DNA from: an uncultured Gemella sp.
GTDB taxonomy: Bacteria; Bacillota; Bacilli; Staphylococcales; Gemellaceae
Direction: 5' to 3'
DNA length: 5,803 nucleotides
Assembly (NCBI GenBank): GCA_945929765.1
Contig: CAMEOL010000068.1
Location: 1-5,803, forward strand
The translations under genes were made by a program, and so were the position numbers. Shown one piece after another: positions 5,479 to 5,803 of the stretch. Position 1 is the stretch's first letter, and each line of letters begins with the position of its first letter. Below the pieces are notes generated by a model, which saw only the letters and a program-made list of their open reading frames with translations, searched no databases and was not told the DNA's origin.

Positions 5479-5803
5479 ATAGAAAAAATTAGTTGTATCG
5501 GCTGTGGTTTAGAAATTCAAACAGAAGACAGTACAAAACAAGGATATCTTCCGAAAAGTGTAGTCGAAAAAAGCATTGATAATAATTTAATATGTAAAAG
5601 ATGTTTTCGCCTTAAGCATCATAACGAAACAACAGATGTCGAATTAGGAGCAGAAGATTTCTATAAACTAATAAAAACATTATCAAAAAAAGATGCGCTT
5701 ATAGTAAAAGTAGTAGATATTTTTGATTTTTCTGGTAGTTGGATAGAAGACGTTACAGAAATAGTTGGAAAAAATAAAGACATAGTATTAGTAGCGAATA
5801 AGA
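5476..5803 (+). CDS. yqeH: YqeH circularly permuted GTPase, N-terminal part (cut by window edge)
   Basis: YqeH is a GTPase needed for assembly of the 30S ribosomal subunit in Bacillus. The 109 codons visible include a four-cysteine zinc finger, CIGC (C7, C10) and CKRC (C40, C43), followed by FRLKHHN. Next come KVVDIFDFSGSW (about 76-87) and VLVANK ending at 109. NK is the beginning of the G4 motif NKxD, appearing before any P-loop. This order (G4 first, G1-G3 later) is the hallmark of circularly permuted GTPases such as YqeH; the G5, G1, G2 and G3 motifs and the C-terminal domain lie beyond the window. The start is TTG 5476 with a strong Shine-Dalgarno sequence. It lies 18 bases after yqeG and is most likely co-transcribed with it. 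No internal stop or frameshift is seen. Confidence 0.94.
   Translation, partial: MIEKISCIGCGLEIQTEDSTKQGYLPKSVVEKSIDNNLICKRCFRLKHHNETTDVELGAEDFYKLIKTLSKKDALIVKVVDIFDFSGSWIEDVTEIVGKNKDIVLVANK

Overview
The window is strongly AT-rich throughout and carries typical low-GC Firmicutes genes with clear Shine-Dalgarno sites, two of them initiating at TTG. The gene set (RecU, RF2, an M3 oligopeptidase, a Bacillus-type phosphatidylserine decarboxylase, YqeG and YqeH) points to a Bacillales or related host. The composition and divergence would suit Gemella, but that genus is an inference and nothing here proves it.

Layout: (1) bases 1-156, minus strand: the first 52 codons of recU, a Holliday-junction resolvase, running off the left edge. 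(2) A divergent promoter region at about 157-347. (3) prfB (peptide chain release factor 2), most likely starting at TTG 348. It reads straight through the place where most bacteria have the programmed +1 frameshift. (4) A 422-base non-coding gap with a bulged hairpin and, at its right end, a good extended -10 promoter. (5) An M3-family zinc oligoendopeptidase at 1886-3580. (6) A 544-base non-coding gap with a terminator-like hairpin, a striking 23-bp-arm palindrome, a second, imperfect long hairpin and a possible extended -10 promoter. (7) A co-oriented, tightly packed cluster psd - yqeG - yqeH, the last cut by the right edge.

How the genes fit together: recU (recombination and segregation), prfB (termination at UGA and UAA) and the peptidase (intracellular peptide turnover) look like separate transcription units. 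psd and yqeG are four bases apart, with the yqeG ribosome binding site inside psd, so they are probably translationally coupled. yqeG and yqeH are classic Firmicutes neighbours. YqeG belongs to the HAD IIIA group that also holds the mitochondrial-type phosphatidylglycerophosphate phosphatases, so psd-yqeG may be a phospholipid pair placed in front of the ribosome-assembly GTPase gene yqeH.

I found no mobile element, CRISPR array, phage gene or clearly novel multi-gene system. The most noteworthy items are the missing RF2 frameshift site, the psd-yqeG linkage and the palindromic structures in the 3581-4124 gap.
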